Origin: Olsenella_K sp036454645
GTDB lineage: Bacteria; Actinomycetota; Coriobacteriia; Coriobacteriales; Atopobiaceae
Assembly (NCBI GenBank): GCA_036454645.1
Contig: JAZHSQ010000001.1
Coordinates: 1 to 64,000, forward strand
Length of the DNA stretch: 64,000 nucleotides
Reading direction: 5' to 3'
Part shown: positions 8,145 to 16,083 of the stretch, in pieces
Layout of the letters: every line of letters begins with the position of its first letter
Position numbering within the stretch: position 1 is the stretch's first letter
Program-made: the position numbers and the translations under genes
The notes under the pieces: generated by a model
Seen by the model: only the letters and a program-made list of their open reading frames with translations
What the model was told of the DNA's origin: nothing
The model's database searches: none

Positions 8145-10262
8145 CTAGCGCGCGGCCTCCGGCGCCGGGCCTCCGTCCTTGGGTCCCTTGTCCTCGACGA
8201 GGAAGCCGATCTTGTAGCTCGTGTGCCTGACCACCCAGTCGAAGACCTCGAAGAGCAGCGGGAGCACGAAGAAGATCTCGACGACGGAGATGAGGGCGCC
8301 GCGGGCGATGAGCATGCCGACCTGCGAGATCATCGGGCTGCTCACGGAGAGGTAGATGCCGAGGCAGGCGAGGATGAGGATGGAGCTCGAGGTCATGATC
8401 GGCTGCGCGGTGTGCTCGATCGCGGTGACGGACGCCTCGCGCTTGCCCATGCGCCGCCGCCTGGCGAGGTACTCCTCGGTGTAGATGATCGCGTAGTCAA
8501 CGGCCGCGCCGAGCTGCACGGCGTCGATCACGAGGAAGGCGACGAAGTTGATCGTCTCCCCGGTGAAGTAGGGCACCGCCTCGTTGATCCAGATCGAGAC
8601 CTCGATGGCCGCGATGAGCAGGATGGGGATGGAGACGGACTTGAACATCACGAGCAGGACCGCGCCGATGGCGAGCATGGACGCCAGCTTCACGGTGAGG
8701 TTGTCGGAGGTGGTGACCGAGCGGATGTCGTAGTAGCTCACGGCGTTGCCCACCAGGTGGTAGTCGTCGCCGTAGTGCTCGGAGCAGATCGAGCGCACGG
8801 TGTCCACCAGGTCGAAGGCCTCCTTGGACTCGTCCGGGATCCTGGAGGTGAGGACGATGCGGCTGTAGCCGCCGCTCAGGAGCTGCTTGACCTGGGACTC
8901 GTCGCCCAGCTCATGCGGCAGCGCGGAGCTCGCGGCCGTGCTGTAGGAGAGCACGCTCTTGGTCGTGGGCAGGTCCTCGAGGTCGTCGACGAGGGCGTTC
9001 TCGTCGGACCAGCGGCCCTCGGGCACCATGATCGCCCACGTCTGCGACTGGCCGAAGGCCTTGTCGATCACGTCGCCGTCGAGCTTGACCTGCGAGGTCG
9101 CGGAGATGTTGGAGCCGGAGCCGTAGGTGAAGCTCACGGAGCTCGAGGCGAGGAGCGCCGGCACCGTGCAGACGAGGGCGATCACGAGGGCGGGCACCGC
9201 GAAGCGGTGGCAGAACCTGGACATCCCCTTGAAGGACTTGACGAACGGCCTGTGCGTGGTCCTCTCGACCGCCCTCCGCATCATGTAGAGGACGCAGGGC
9301 ATGAGCAGCGTGATGGAGAAGAACGAGCACACGATGCCCTTGGCGAGCGCGATGCCCATGTCGGCGCCGATGAGGAACTGCATGGCGGCGAGCGAGAGGA
9401 ACCCGAAGAACGTGACGGCCGCCGAGGAGAGGATGACCGGGAACGACTTGGTCATCGCCTCGACCATGGCCTCGAACTGGTCGGACGTGTGCTCGCGGCA
9501 GCGCCCGAAGTTGGTGAGGAGCACGATCGAGTAGTCCATCGACACGGCGAGCTGCAGCACCGAGGCCACGAGCTGCGTGATCGAGGAGATCGTGCCGCGG
9601 AAGATGTTGGTGCCCATGTTGAGGACGATCGCGATGCCAATCGTGAGGAGCATCACGACGGGGTGCAGGTAGCTCGTGGTGTTGAGCATCACGATGAGGA
9701 GGACGACGACCACGGCGATGGCCATGATCTTGGTCATGTCGGTGTTGATGGACGCGAGGTTGGCGGCGTCGGAGACGGCCGAGCCGTCGATGTAGACGTC
9801 CTGCGCGCCGTCGAGGCCCTGCGCGATGCCGCGGATGTGGTCGACCTCGGCCTGGTCCGCCTCGGAGGAGAGCACCGCCTGGAAGAGGTAGCCCTTCCCG
9901 TCGTACCAGTCCTTGATGGTGTCCTGGTCCTGGACCTCCATCGGCTCGTCGAGGTTGACCTGGCTGCCGAGCCAGGAGACGGAGACGACCGTGTCCTCGT
10001 CCTTGAGCTCGTCGGCGAACCTCTCGGCCTCCGGCTGGGAGATTCCCGTCACGTAGATGCGGGCGTCGGGGATGTCGTTGCCGTAGACGTCCTTCATGAG
10101 CGTGAGGTCCTGGGACGACTTGGCGCTCGTCGGGAGGTAGTCGCTCATGTTGGCGTCGATCGTCACCCGCGGGATGCAGGCGAGGTTCACCAGCGTCAGC
10201 GCGAGGAAGACGCACAGCACGACCACGCGGTGCCTGAGCACCCCCCTGAAGAATTTCTCCAT
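8145..10262 (-). CDS. MMPL/RND-family exporter
   Basis: A 705-residue integral membrane protein of the RND superfamily with two repeats, each one membrane segment, a large extracellular loop, then five more segments (12 in all). The first helix is VVVLCVFLALTLVNLACI (residues 12-29). The SSD-like block SMDYSIVLLTNFGR (about 240-253) and its repeat AVDYAIIYTEEYLARR carry the proton-relay Asp-Tyr pair of MMPL proteins. Members export lipids, siderophores or drugs using the proton gradient. The ATG at 10262 has GGAAGG upstream. It is first in an operon with the heptad-repeat protein and divergent from a TetR regulator, the usual layout of a self-repressed efflux system. The substrate is unknown. 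Confidence 0.85.
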   Translation of the reverse strand: MEKFFRGVLRHRVVVLCVFLALTLVNLACIPRVTIDANMSDYLPTSAKSSQDLTLMKDVYGNDIPDARIYVTGISQPEAERFADELKDEDTVVSVSWLGSQVNLDEPMEVQDQDTIKDWYDGKGYLFQAVLSSEADQAEVDHIRGIAQGLDGAQDVYIDGSAVSDAANLASINTDMTKIMAIAVVVVLLIVMLNTTSYLHPVVMLLTIGIAIVLNMGTNIFRGTISSITQLVASVLQLAVSMDYSIVLLTNFGRCREHTSDQFEAMVEAMTKSFPVILSSAAVTFFGFLSLAAMQFLIGADMGIALAKGIVCSFFSITLLMPCVLYMMRRAVERTTHRPFVKSFKGMSRFCHRFAVPALVIALVCTVPALLASSSVSFTYGSGSNISATSQVKLDGDVIDKAFGQSQTWAIMVPEGRWSDENALVDDLEDLPTTKSVLSYSTAASSALPHELGDESQVKQLLSGGYSRIVLTSRIPDESKEAFDLVDTVRSICSEHYGDDYHLVGNAVSYYDIRSVTTSDNLTVKLASMLAIGAVLLVMFKSVSIPILLIAAIEVSIWINEAVPYFTGETINFVAFLVIDAVQLGAAVDYAIIYTEEYLARRRRMGKREASVTAIEHTAQPIMTSSSILILACLGIYLSVSSPMISQVGMLIARGALISVVEIFFVLPLLFEVFDWVVRHTSYKIGFLVEDKGPKDGGPAPEAAR

Positions 10263-10374
10263 CGTTCCTTCCTTTCCTGCCTACCCGTGGGGCCCCTACC
10301 GGCCCCGTCGAACCGCGCTGGAAGCCCGGCGCCCCCTGGGGCGCCATCGGTCCTGAAACTAAAGCACCTGTACG

Positions 10375-10549
10375 AACATAAGCACACGTGGTACTTCCAA
10401 CACTTGTACATTTTTCCGTTTTGTGGGTAGAATCGTTCGAGAACAGAAGAAACGGTCAATCGGTGTCGATATGCATGAAAACCGACACACGAGTGAAAAC
10501 CGTTCGAATACGCAAGTATTAGCAAGGCGCCACGTTTTCGCGGCGCCTT
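10375..10549. promoter_or_regulatory. divergent promoter/operator region of exporter and TetR
   Basis: This AT-rich 305-bp gap (10263-10567) has a plus-strand promoter TTGTAC (10404-10409) N18 TAGAAT (10428-10433) for the TetR gene, and a minus-strand TATGTT (10375-10380) candidate for the exporter. Possible operators are an inverted repeat GTGTCG N14 CGACAC (10463-10488), outer tgtac/gtaca arms (10370-10374 and 10406-10410) around CACGTG, and a direct repeat CGTTCGA (10434 and 10501). A perfect 8-bp hairpin AAGGCGCC/GGCGCCTT (10524-10549) sits in the TetR leader just before its ribosome site. Confidence 0.5.
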
Positions 10550-10567
10550 CGGGAGAGGGAAGCGGGA

Positions 10568-11305
10568 GTGAGTCTTGTGGCCATGTCAGGGGACGCTGTG
10601 AGCATTGCGGGACTCAAGAAGACGTTCGAGGCGGTACAGTCCGCCGCCAGGTCGGAGGCGGGCGCGTCCGCGCCTGGGGAGGGGCCGGCTCGCGGCCAGG
10701 GCGCCGCGAAGGGGAGGGCCCGCGCCCGCAACCGCAACGCCGAGCGCTCCATCCGCCTGCTCGAGGAGGCCTTCGTGCAGCTCCTCGCCGAGAAGCCCTA
10801 CGACAAGATCACGGTGACCGACGTCACCCGCAGGGCCGACCTCAACAGGGGCACCTTCTACGCGCACTTCTCGAGCATCGACGCCCTCATGAACCAGCTC
10901 ATGGACTCCCTCGCGGAGACCCTCTCCAGCCTGGTCGAGCAGGTCATGGACCTCTCCTTCGTCGAGGACCCCATGCCGGTGCTGCAGCAGATCGGCGGCT
11001 TCCTCAAGGAGAACCTCGACTTGGTGCAGAGGCTGCTGGAGTCCAAGAGCCTCTCGGCGTTCACCGGCCCGCTCAAGGAGCGCGTCCGCTCCCAGATGAG
11101 GGACTTCCTCGTGAAGGAGCACGCGGACAACGCGCTGACCGCGCTACTCGCCGCGGACTACATCTCCTCGGGGCTCTTCGGCACCTACAACTCCTGGATC
11201 AAGGGCGAGTACGGCGACACCAGCATCGAGGAGATCAACGCCAGCCTCGCCGAACTCGTCAGCAGCGCCTCGGGCATGCTCCAGGACGAGGGGGGCGCCT
11301 GCTAG
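10568..11305 (+). CDS. TetR/AcrR-family transcriptional regulator
   Basis: A 245-residue cytoplasmic repressor. After an unusual 55-residue low-complexity N-terminus comes a TetR_N domain (about 60-110) with the helix-turn-helix ITVTDVTRRADLNRGTFYAHF. The C-terminal helical region resembles the TetR_C_8-type ligand domain (CDD-like, residues 130-235). The GTG at 10568 has AGAGGGA 7 nt upstream; an ATG at 10583 is an alternative. It is divergent from the MMPL operon, so it very probably represses that operon and itself. The N-terminal extension has lower conservation potential and could reflect a start further downstream. Confidence 0.85.
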   Translation: MSLVAMSGDAVSIAGLKKTFEAVQSAARSEAGASAPGEGPARGQGAAKGRARARNRNAERSIRLLEEAFVQLLAEKPYDKITVTDVTRRADLNRGTFYAHFSSIDALMNQLMDSLAETLSSLVEQVMDLSFVEDPMPVLQQIGGFLKENLDLVQRLLESKSLSAFTGPLKERVRSQMRDFLVKEHADNALTALLAADYISSGLFGTYNSWIKGEYGDTSIEEINASLAELVSSASGMLQDEGGAC

Positions 11306-11421
11306 GGGCGGGCGAGGGGGCTGGCGCCGCGCGTCGCGCGGGCTCCGAGGCCCCGGCACCTCTTCGGCGATGCGTGCGGGGTGGTGGCGGACGCGCTGGT
11401 CCCGGCACGGCCGTGCTGGCG

Positions 11422-11427
11422 TATCAT
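11422..11427 (+). promoter_or_regulatory. -10 box for the small conserved protein
   Basis: TATCAT lies 48 nt before the ATG at 11475. No convincing -35 was found. Confidence 0.4.
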
Positions 11428-11474
11428 CGCCCCTACGCTCTGACGCGCACGCCCTCGGCCGAAAGGGGAAGCAC

Positions 11475-11876
11475 ATGAAGGTCACGCTCATCTACAACGA
11501 CGGGGTCATCGACACCTACGTGACCGCGCAGGACTCGTTCCACTCGACCTCCCACGCGAGGCTCTCGACCTTCGTGGAGGAGGCCAGCGCCGACTTCGAC
11601 GAGGACGAGGAGAAGCGCACGGTCACCAACATCATGGGGCTCGAGATCACCCCGATCGCGGACCGCACCGACGACGGCTACCCCATCCGCCCGCGCAGGA
11701 TCGTCGAGATCCAGTTCGAGTCCGACCACGTCCACCACGCGGCGCCCTCGGTCGCAAAGGTCTGCGAGCACACCGAGGGGCTGGAGAAGCTCATCGTGGA
11801 CGGCGTCGTCGTCTGGGAGGGCGACCCCGGCATCTACCTGCCGGACGACGGCTACGAGGAGGTCGAGTACGACTGA
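11475..11876 (+). CDS. conserved hypothetical protein, 133 aa
   Basis: I do not recognise a family. The 133-residue product is soluble, very acidic and without membrane segments. It begins MKVTLIYNDG, has a central EDEEKRTVTNIMG stretch and ends in a run of acidic residues (DDGYEEVEYD). Predicted alternating strands suggest a small alpha/beta fold. The ATG has GAAAGGGGAA 5 nt upstream and a TATCAT box 48 nt upstream; longer in-frame starts would lie upstream of that promoter. It appears monocistronic, with a GC hairpin 25 nt after the stop. Confidence 0.75.
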   Translation: MKVTLIYNDGVIDTYVTAQDSFHSTSHARLSTFVEEASADFDEDEEKRTVTNIMGLEITPIADRTDDGYPIRPRRIVEIQFESDHVHHAAPSVAKVCEHTEGLEKLIVDGVVVWEGDPGIYLPDDGYEEVEYD

Positions 11877-11900
11877 TCGCCGCCCGGCGACGAAACCCGA

Positions 11901-11917
11901 CCGTCCGCCCCGGACGG
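11901..11917 (+). terminator. GC hairpin after the small protein gene
   Basis: CCGTCCG/CGGACGG with a 3-nt loop, 25 nt after the stop at 11876. There is no T-tract. Confidence 0.5.
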
Positions 11918-11939
11918 AGGGCCCCGGCGCGCCAGGCGG

Positions 11940-12420
11940 GCAGAATGAAGTCGACCAGTCGGTTGTCCGCCCGAGGGGCGGCAGACCTAGGGGGTGTTGT
12001 CCGATGGGCTCAGACGAGTGTTCTAGCGCGCGCCTGCCCGAGGACGCCTAGGGTCCCTCCGGTGGCAGACTCTCGCGTGGTGCCCCGGTACTCTCCCAGC
12101 TCGGACGAGCGACACAGGCGGGTCAGAGGGCAGGCGCGCACGTCTTCCGACTGTCCGATCCTACTTGAGAAAGCCGAGACTTTATCGCGTTGCTCGCACG
12201 AAGGCGAGCCATCCATAGCAGGTTGCCGTACCCGCGGGTCGGCACGAGCTGAGGAGGGGAGTCCAAAGGGCTCAGAAGCGGCCCGGACGTGCTGGGGCGG
12301 TTGCCGCTAGCGACCATCACAAGACGCAGATCTTGGATGTGCAGGCGACCGGGACCCGAGCGACCCGAGCCTAGAGAAGACACAAGGGCGGGCGGCGCAC
12401 CTACGTGCGCCGCCCGCCTC
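11940..12420 (+). ncRNA. candidate large structured non-coding RNA
   Basis: About 480 nt without a credible gene. Composition is visibly less codon-biased than the flanks and no frame gives a conserved-looking protein. Structure is strong: GCGCGCCTGCCC (12028-12039) and GGGCAGGCGCGC (12128-12139) are perfect 12-bp complements 88 nt apart. Inside them ctgcc/ggcag closes a stem with gaggac/gtccctc (12035-12067). Further 3' are gctcgc/ggcgagc (12192-12208), ctgag/ctcag (12249-12276) and gcggc/gccgc stems. The stretch ends in an excellent terminator at 12389-12420. I looked for RNase P, tmRNA, SRP RNA and 6S signatures and found none. Strand is inferred from the terminator position. Confidence 0.4.
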
Positions 12421-12424
12421 CTTT
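12387..12424. terminator. strong bidirectional terminator
   Basis: A perfect 14-bp stem (ggcgggcggcgcac and its complement) around ctac, followed by tcctttgtt on the plus strand and preceded by cttgtgtctt on the minus strand. It is among the strongest hairpins in the window and ends the unassigned structured stretch. Confidence 0.8.
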
Positions 12425-12480
12425 GTTGCCGCGGTTTCTCCAGTATCTGTGAGAGGGTCCCACGCGCCCGTCCGAAGCCT

Positions 12481-12486
12481 TAGAAT
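12481..12486 (+). promoter_or_regulatory. -10 box for the L,D-transpeptidase gene
   Basis: TAGAAT 115 nt before the start at 12601. The -35 is weak. The resulting leader is about 107 nt. Confidence 0.4.
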
Positions 12487-12600
12487 CATCCCTGGCCGCC
12501 GCGAGGCGGCTCGGGGCCTCGCGCCCCACCCTAAACGCAGCAGAACACACCAGGCCCCCCAGGGGGCGCACGGACGACATACGGACCGAAGGGGCTCAAC

Positions 12601-14157
12601 GTGGCAAAGCCTAAGGGCAAGCACCTCGCGGCAGGGACCTCCAAGCGGGAGGTCAGGAAGGCGAGCAAGGAGGCGAGGCGCGCGGGGGCGCGCGCCGCCA
12701 GGCAGGAGGGGGCCGCGTCCGGCCGCCGCTCCGGCCGCGGCAGGAGGGACGCCGGGTCGGGCCGCCGCCGGCATCGCGGCGCCAAGGTCGCCCTCGTTGT
12801 CCTCCTCGTCCTTCTCGCCACGAGTGGCACCGCCTACGCCTGCGGCATCCGCTACTTCTCGACGCACTTCCTCCCCAACACGACCGTGAACGGCATAGAC
12901 GTCAGCCTCAAGACCGCCGACGAGCTCGCCGCGCTCATCGACGAGGAGGGCTCGAGGTACACCCAGACGGTCTCGGTGGGCGACTTCACGACCACCCTGA
13001 CCGCCGACCAGATCGGCTTCACGACCGACGGCGCCGCCGCGGCTCAGTCCGCGCTGGCGCAGGCGACCCAGGACCTCTACCGGTGGCCGCTCGAGGTCAT
13101 GGGCTCCCACTCCTACGTCTCCGAGGCGGCGACGAGCTTCGACGAGGACAAGCTCGACCAGGCGCTCTCCAGCGCGGTCGACAGCTACAACGAGACCGCC
13201 GAGTCCCCCCAGGACGCCTCCATCATCTACAGCGACGAGCAGGGCGCCTTCGTGATCAACCCCGAGGTGGCGGGCAGCGTGGTCGACAAGGACGCGGTGA
13301 GCGCCCAGGCCGCCGACTCCGTGCGCTCCCTCTCCGAGCAGACCGACCTGGGCGAGGAGGCCGTCGAGCAGCCGAGCGTCACCTCTACGACGCCCGAGCT
13401 CGTCGCGGCCGTGGACAAGGCGAACCGCATGCTCGCGGTCACCATCCCGCTCACGAAGGACGGCAGCACCAAGGCGACGGTCGACAAGGACGTGATCCGC
13501 GGCTGGATCACCATCGGCGACGACTACGAGGTCTCCCTCGACGCGGACAAGGTCGAGGGCTACGTCTCCGGCGTGGCCGACCGCTTCGCCTCCTCCGACG
13601 ACTCCTACAGCTACACCGTGAAGGCGGCGGAGCTCGCCCGCGACATCGAGGGTGCCGTCTCCGGCGAGAGCTCGGCCGCCATCGAGGTGCCCATGAGCGC
13701 CAAGGCCAAGCCCAAGCAGGTCTCCTCGAGCATGGGCACCGGCACCTGGGACGGCTCGGGCGCCTACCTCGACGTCGACCTCGCCAACCAGTACGCGCGC
13801 CTCTACGACGCAAGCGGGTCGGTGACCTGGGAGAGCTACATCGTCTCCGGCAACACCAGCCAGGGCCGCAACACCCCCACGGGCACCTTCGCGATCCAGA
13901 GCAAGGAGACCAACGTCACGCTCGTGGGCGCCGACGAGGACAAGGACGGCAAGCCCGACTACGAGAGCCACGTCAGCTACTGGATGCCCTTCTACGCCGG
14001 CTCGTACGGCCTGCACGACGCGACCTGGCGCTCGAGCTTCGGCGGCTCCATCTACCAGACCGGCGGCAGCCACGGCTGCGTGAACCTCCCGTACGACAAG
14101 GCGGCGCAGCTCTTCGACCTCGTCAGCGTGGGGACGACGGTTAAGATTCACTCCTGA
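12601..14157 (+). CDS. L,D-transpeptidase with peptidoglycan-binding domain
   Basis: A 518-residue cell-wall enzyme. The N-terminus is a long basic cytoplasmic tail (residues 1-60, many Arg/Lys), then one membrane helix KVALVVLLVLLATSGTAYA (about 62-80). The extracellular part carries a PG_binding_4-like region (about 95-360) and a C-terminal YkuD domain (about 390-518). The catalytic motif GGSHGCVNLPYD near residue 490 contains the nucleophile Cys, with an upstream His in SYGLHDATW. Such enzymes make 3-3 peptide crosslinks or anchor proteins to peptidoglycan. The GTG at 12601 has AAGGGGCT upstream. It is monocistronic and preceded by its own TAGAAT box. Confidence 0.93.
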   Translation: MAKPKGKHLAAGTSKREVRKASKEARRAGARAARQEGAASGRRSGRGRRDAGSGRRRHRGAKVALVVLLVLLATSGTAYACGIRYFSTHFLPNTTVNGIDVSLKTADELAALIDEEGSRYTQTVSVGDFTTTLTADQIGFTTDGAAAAQSALAQATQDLYRWPLEVMGSHSYVSEAATSFDEDKLDQALSSAVDSYNETAESPQDASIIYSDEQGAFVINPEVAGSVVDKDAVSAQAADSVRSLSEQTDLGEEAVEQPSVTSTTPELVAAVDKANRMLAVTIPLTKDGSTKATVDKDVIRGWITIGDDYEVSLDADKVEGYVSGVADRFASSDDSYSYTVKAAELARDIEGAVSGESSAAIEVPMSAKAKPKQVSSSMGTGTWDGSGAYLDVDLANQYARLYDASGSVTWESYIVSGNTSQGRNTPTGTFAIQSKETNVTLVGADEDKDGKPDYESHVSYWMPFYAGSYGLHDATWRSSFGGSIYQTGGSHGCVNLPYDKAAQLFDLVSVGTTVKIHS

Positions 14158-14194
14158 TGCGCAGGGCCGCCTTCCGCGCGCGTCGCGGCGGGTG

Positions 14195-14200
14195 GATAAT
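14195..14200 (+). promoter_or_regulatory. -10 box for the phosphatase-CHAD gene
   Basis: GATAAT within ggtggataatcgg, 75-80 nt before the gene. No clear -35. Confidence 0.35.
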
Positions 14201-14274
14201 CGGAGGCGGGGCGGCCCCGGCGCGCTGCCGGGCCCGCCGGATTCGACCACGCGACGTCCTGGCAGGTGAGCAAG

Positions 14275-15570
14275 ATGATTTCTAGGCTCGTTCTCGTGAG
14301 GCACGGTGCCCCGGACTACACCTTCGACGGGCCCGACCTGGAGAGGCCGCTGACCGAGGGCGGCCTGCGCGCCCACACGGACGCGCTGCCCAGCGAGCTC
14401 TCGCTGCTCGAGCCCCGCCGGGACGTGCAGATCTGGACGAGCCCCGCCAAGCGCGCCCGCCAGACGGCTAAGGCGCTCGCGGAGGTCCTCCACCAGGACG
14501 GCGGGGTCGTCGCCCAGCACGACGACCTCTACGCTCAGGACGTTGGCCTCTTCATCACCGAGCTGCGCCTCTCGGCGGGCACCGTCGTGGCCGTGGGGCA
14601 CGTGCCCTTCATGGAGCAGCTGACCGAGTACCTCACGGGCGACAGGATCCGCTTCAACAAGGGCGCCGCCGCGAGCATCGTCTTCCCCAACCAGACGATG
14701 GAGGGGGCCGTCCTCGAGTGGTTCGTGCAGGGGCCGGACGCGTCGAGGTGGGAGACGCTCATCACCGTCGAGTCCCGCCTCGCCAAGTGCGCCAAGAGTA
14801 TCGAGGCCTCCCTCGACTACCTGCTCGAGCACCCGCGCGAGGCGGAGGCGCTCCACAAGTTCCGCGTGAGCGTCCGCACCGCGCGCTCGCTCGTCGCCTT
14901 CATCAGGCCCTTCCAGAAGCGCCGGCAGAACATCGCGATGGACACCCTGCTCGCCGACTTCCAGCACTCGTGCTCCTTCCTGCGCGAGCTGGACGGCCTG
15001 TGCGAGCGGGTCGTGGCGGCGGGGGAGGGCTCGACCGGCAACCTCACCTTCCTGTTCGCCTGCGAGCAGGCGCGCGACAACGAGCGCACCCGCCTCATCG
15101 GCTACCTGGGGCGGCGCAACACGCGCCGGCAGCTGCGCGAGACCCTGCACGAGATGCGCAACGTCAAGTGGCGGACCGAGGTGGAGTCGGCCGGCCTCGG
15201 GGTCGAGGACTTCAGGGCGGAGTTCGACGCGCTCTACGCCTCCTGCAAGGAGGGCTACGAGACCTGCGACTTCACCGACGACGAGGCGACCCATACCCTG
15301 CGCAAGCGCATCAAGCGCCTCCGCTACGTGACGGAGAACCTCGGCGACCTGCTCGACGAGGACCGCAGGAACGTCGCGGCGACCTCGCGCAAGGCCCAGG
15401 ACGAGCTCGGCGAGCTCTGCGACGCCAGGGTCGACCTGGGCATCATCTCGACGTTCGAGAAGCGCGGCGCCTTCGCGGGCGTCGAGGCGGACGTCGCGGC
15501 GTACGTCGAGGCGACCCAGGCGAGGATCGAGGAGATCGTCTCCTCGCTGGGCCCCACGCTCGGCGCGTAG
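14275..15570 (+). CDS. histidine phosphatase (SixA-like) fused to CHAD domain
   Basis: A two-domain cytoplasmic protein of about 431 residues. The first ~155 residues are a SixA-type histidine phosphatase: LVLVRHGAPD carries the nucleophile His, SPAKRARQTA the second Arg, and VVAVGHVPFM the second His. From about 165 to 425 it is a CHAD domain, a helical bundle rich in conserved His/Arg/Lys that binds polyphosphate: LHKFRVSVRTARSL and TLRKRIKRLRYVTENLGDLLD are its two hallmark segments. SixA plus CHAD fusions suggest a phosphatase targeted to, or regulated by, polyphosphate. The ATG at 14275 has AGGTGAG 4 nt upstream; a GTG at 14266 is in frame. It is separated from both neighbours by strong hairpins. 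Confidence 0.85.
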   Translation: MISRLVLVRHGAPDYTFDGPDLERPLTEGGLRAHTDALPSELSLLEPRRDVQIWTSPAKRARQTAKALAEVLHQDGGVVAQHDDLYAQDVGLFITELRLSAGTVVAVGHVPFMEQLTEYLTGDRIRFNKGAAASIVFPNQTMEGAVLEWFVQGPDASRWETLITVESRLAKCAKSIEASLDYLLEHPREAEALHKFRVSVRTARSLVAFIRPFQKRRQNIAMDTLLADFQHSCSFLRELDGLCERVVAAGEGSTGNLTFLFACEQARDNERTRLIGYLGRRNTRRQLRETLHEMRNVKWRTEVESAGLGVEDFRAEFDALYASCKEGYETCDFTDDEATHTLRKRIKRLRYVTENLGDLLDEDRRNVAATSRKAQDELGELCDARVDLGIISTFEKRGAFAGVEADVAAYVEATQARIEEIVSSLGPTLGA

Positions 15571-15621
15571 GCGCCGGCGCGCCGGCGCCTACGCGTGGGC
15601 CCGCCCGCAGCGGCCCACGCG
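15564..15621. terminator. 32-bp perfect palindrome and second hairpin
   Basis: Positions 15564-15595 are a perfect 32-bp palindrome that includes the TAG stop of the phosphatase-CHAD gene. A second 10-bp stem, cgcgtgggcc/ggcccacgcg (15592-15621), overlaps its end, so the two compete. The site lies between convergent genes and most likely terminates both. No T-tract follows. Confidence 0.6.
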
Positions 15622-15638
15622 CGAGGGGCGCCTGGCGA

Positions 15639-15986
15639 CTAGAGGGGCAGCCCCTGGAGGAGCGAGGCGGCGCCGACGGCCTCGAGGGCGTCGGTCGGCA
15701 GCTGCGCCACGCCGAGGACGACGCAGACGACGTAGGCCGCCAGGGCGACGAGGTCGAAGAACAGGACGCTGCGCGAGAAGTTCCTGCGGTTGAGGTTCTT
15801 GCCCGAGACGGAGAACACGACGAGGAAGATCCACCCGATCACCGGGACGGCGTAGAGGATGGTGAGGCCCACGTAGGCCCAGGTGCCCATCGGCTCGAGC
15901 TCGTGGGGCAGGTTGAAGCCGGTGAAGCCGGTGAGGTCGGCCGTCGAGGTCCTGGAGGGTGCGTCGGTGCTCATGTGGGAAGCCAT
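15639..15986 (-). CDS. small membrane protein, two helices
   Basis: A 115-residue protein of unknown function with a soluble N-terminus (about 35 residues), a first membrane segment YVGLTILYAVPVIGWIFLVVF and a second DLVALAAYVVCVVLGVAQL. Between them KNLNRRNFSRS is a positively charged cytoplasmic loop. The pattern (GxxAYVGLTILYAxPxIGWIF then NxNRRNFARS) recurs in small clostridial and coriobacterial membrane proteins without assigned function. The ATG at 15986 has AAGGAAC upstream; longer starts lack ribosome sites. It is about 100 bp downstream of the Mbeg1-like gene in the same direction and might be cotranscribed. Confidence 0.7.
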   Translation of the reverse strand: MASHMSTDAPSRTSTADLTGFTGFNLPHELEPMGTWAYVGLTILYAVPVIGWIFLVVFSVSGKNLNRRNFSRSVLFFDLVALAAYVVCVVLGVAQLPTDALEAVGAASLLQGLPL

Positions 15987-16083
15987 CGTTGTTCCTTTCT
16001 GCTGCGATTCTGGCTGCCGGCGCCGCGTGCGCGCGGGTGCCGTGGCGCTGCACAAAGTTTAGCAGGTGCCCCCGTGTGCGGCG

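Noticed and set aside
4077..10430. 2117-codon open frame on the plus strand
   Set aside because: It is a shadow of the minus-strand exporter, heptad protein and other genes; very Arg/Gly/Ala-rich and without motifs.
12123..12383. 86-codon ORF in the gap before the L,D-transpeptidase
   Set aside because: No ribosome site and no family resemblance; the region behaves as structured RNA.
11940..12420. RNase P RNA or tmRNA
   Set aside because: No GAGGAAAGTCC core, no ACAGAA...GGCTTA, no tag reading frame and no CCA end on either strand.
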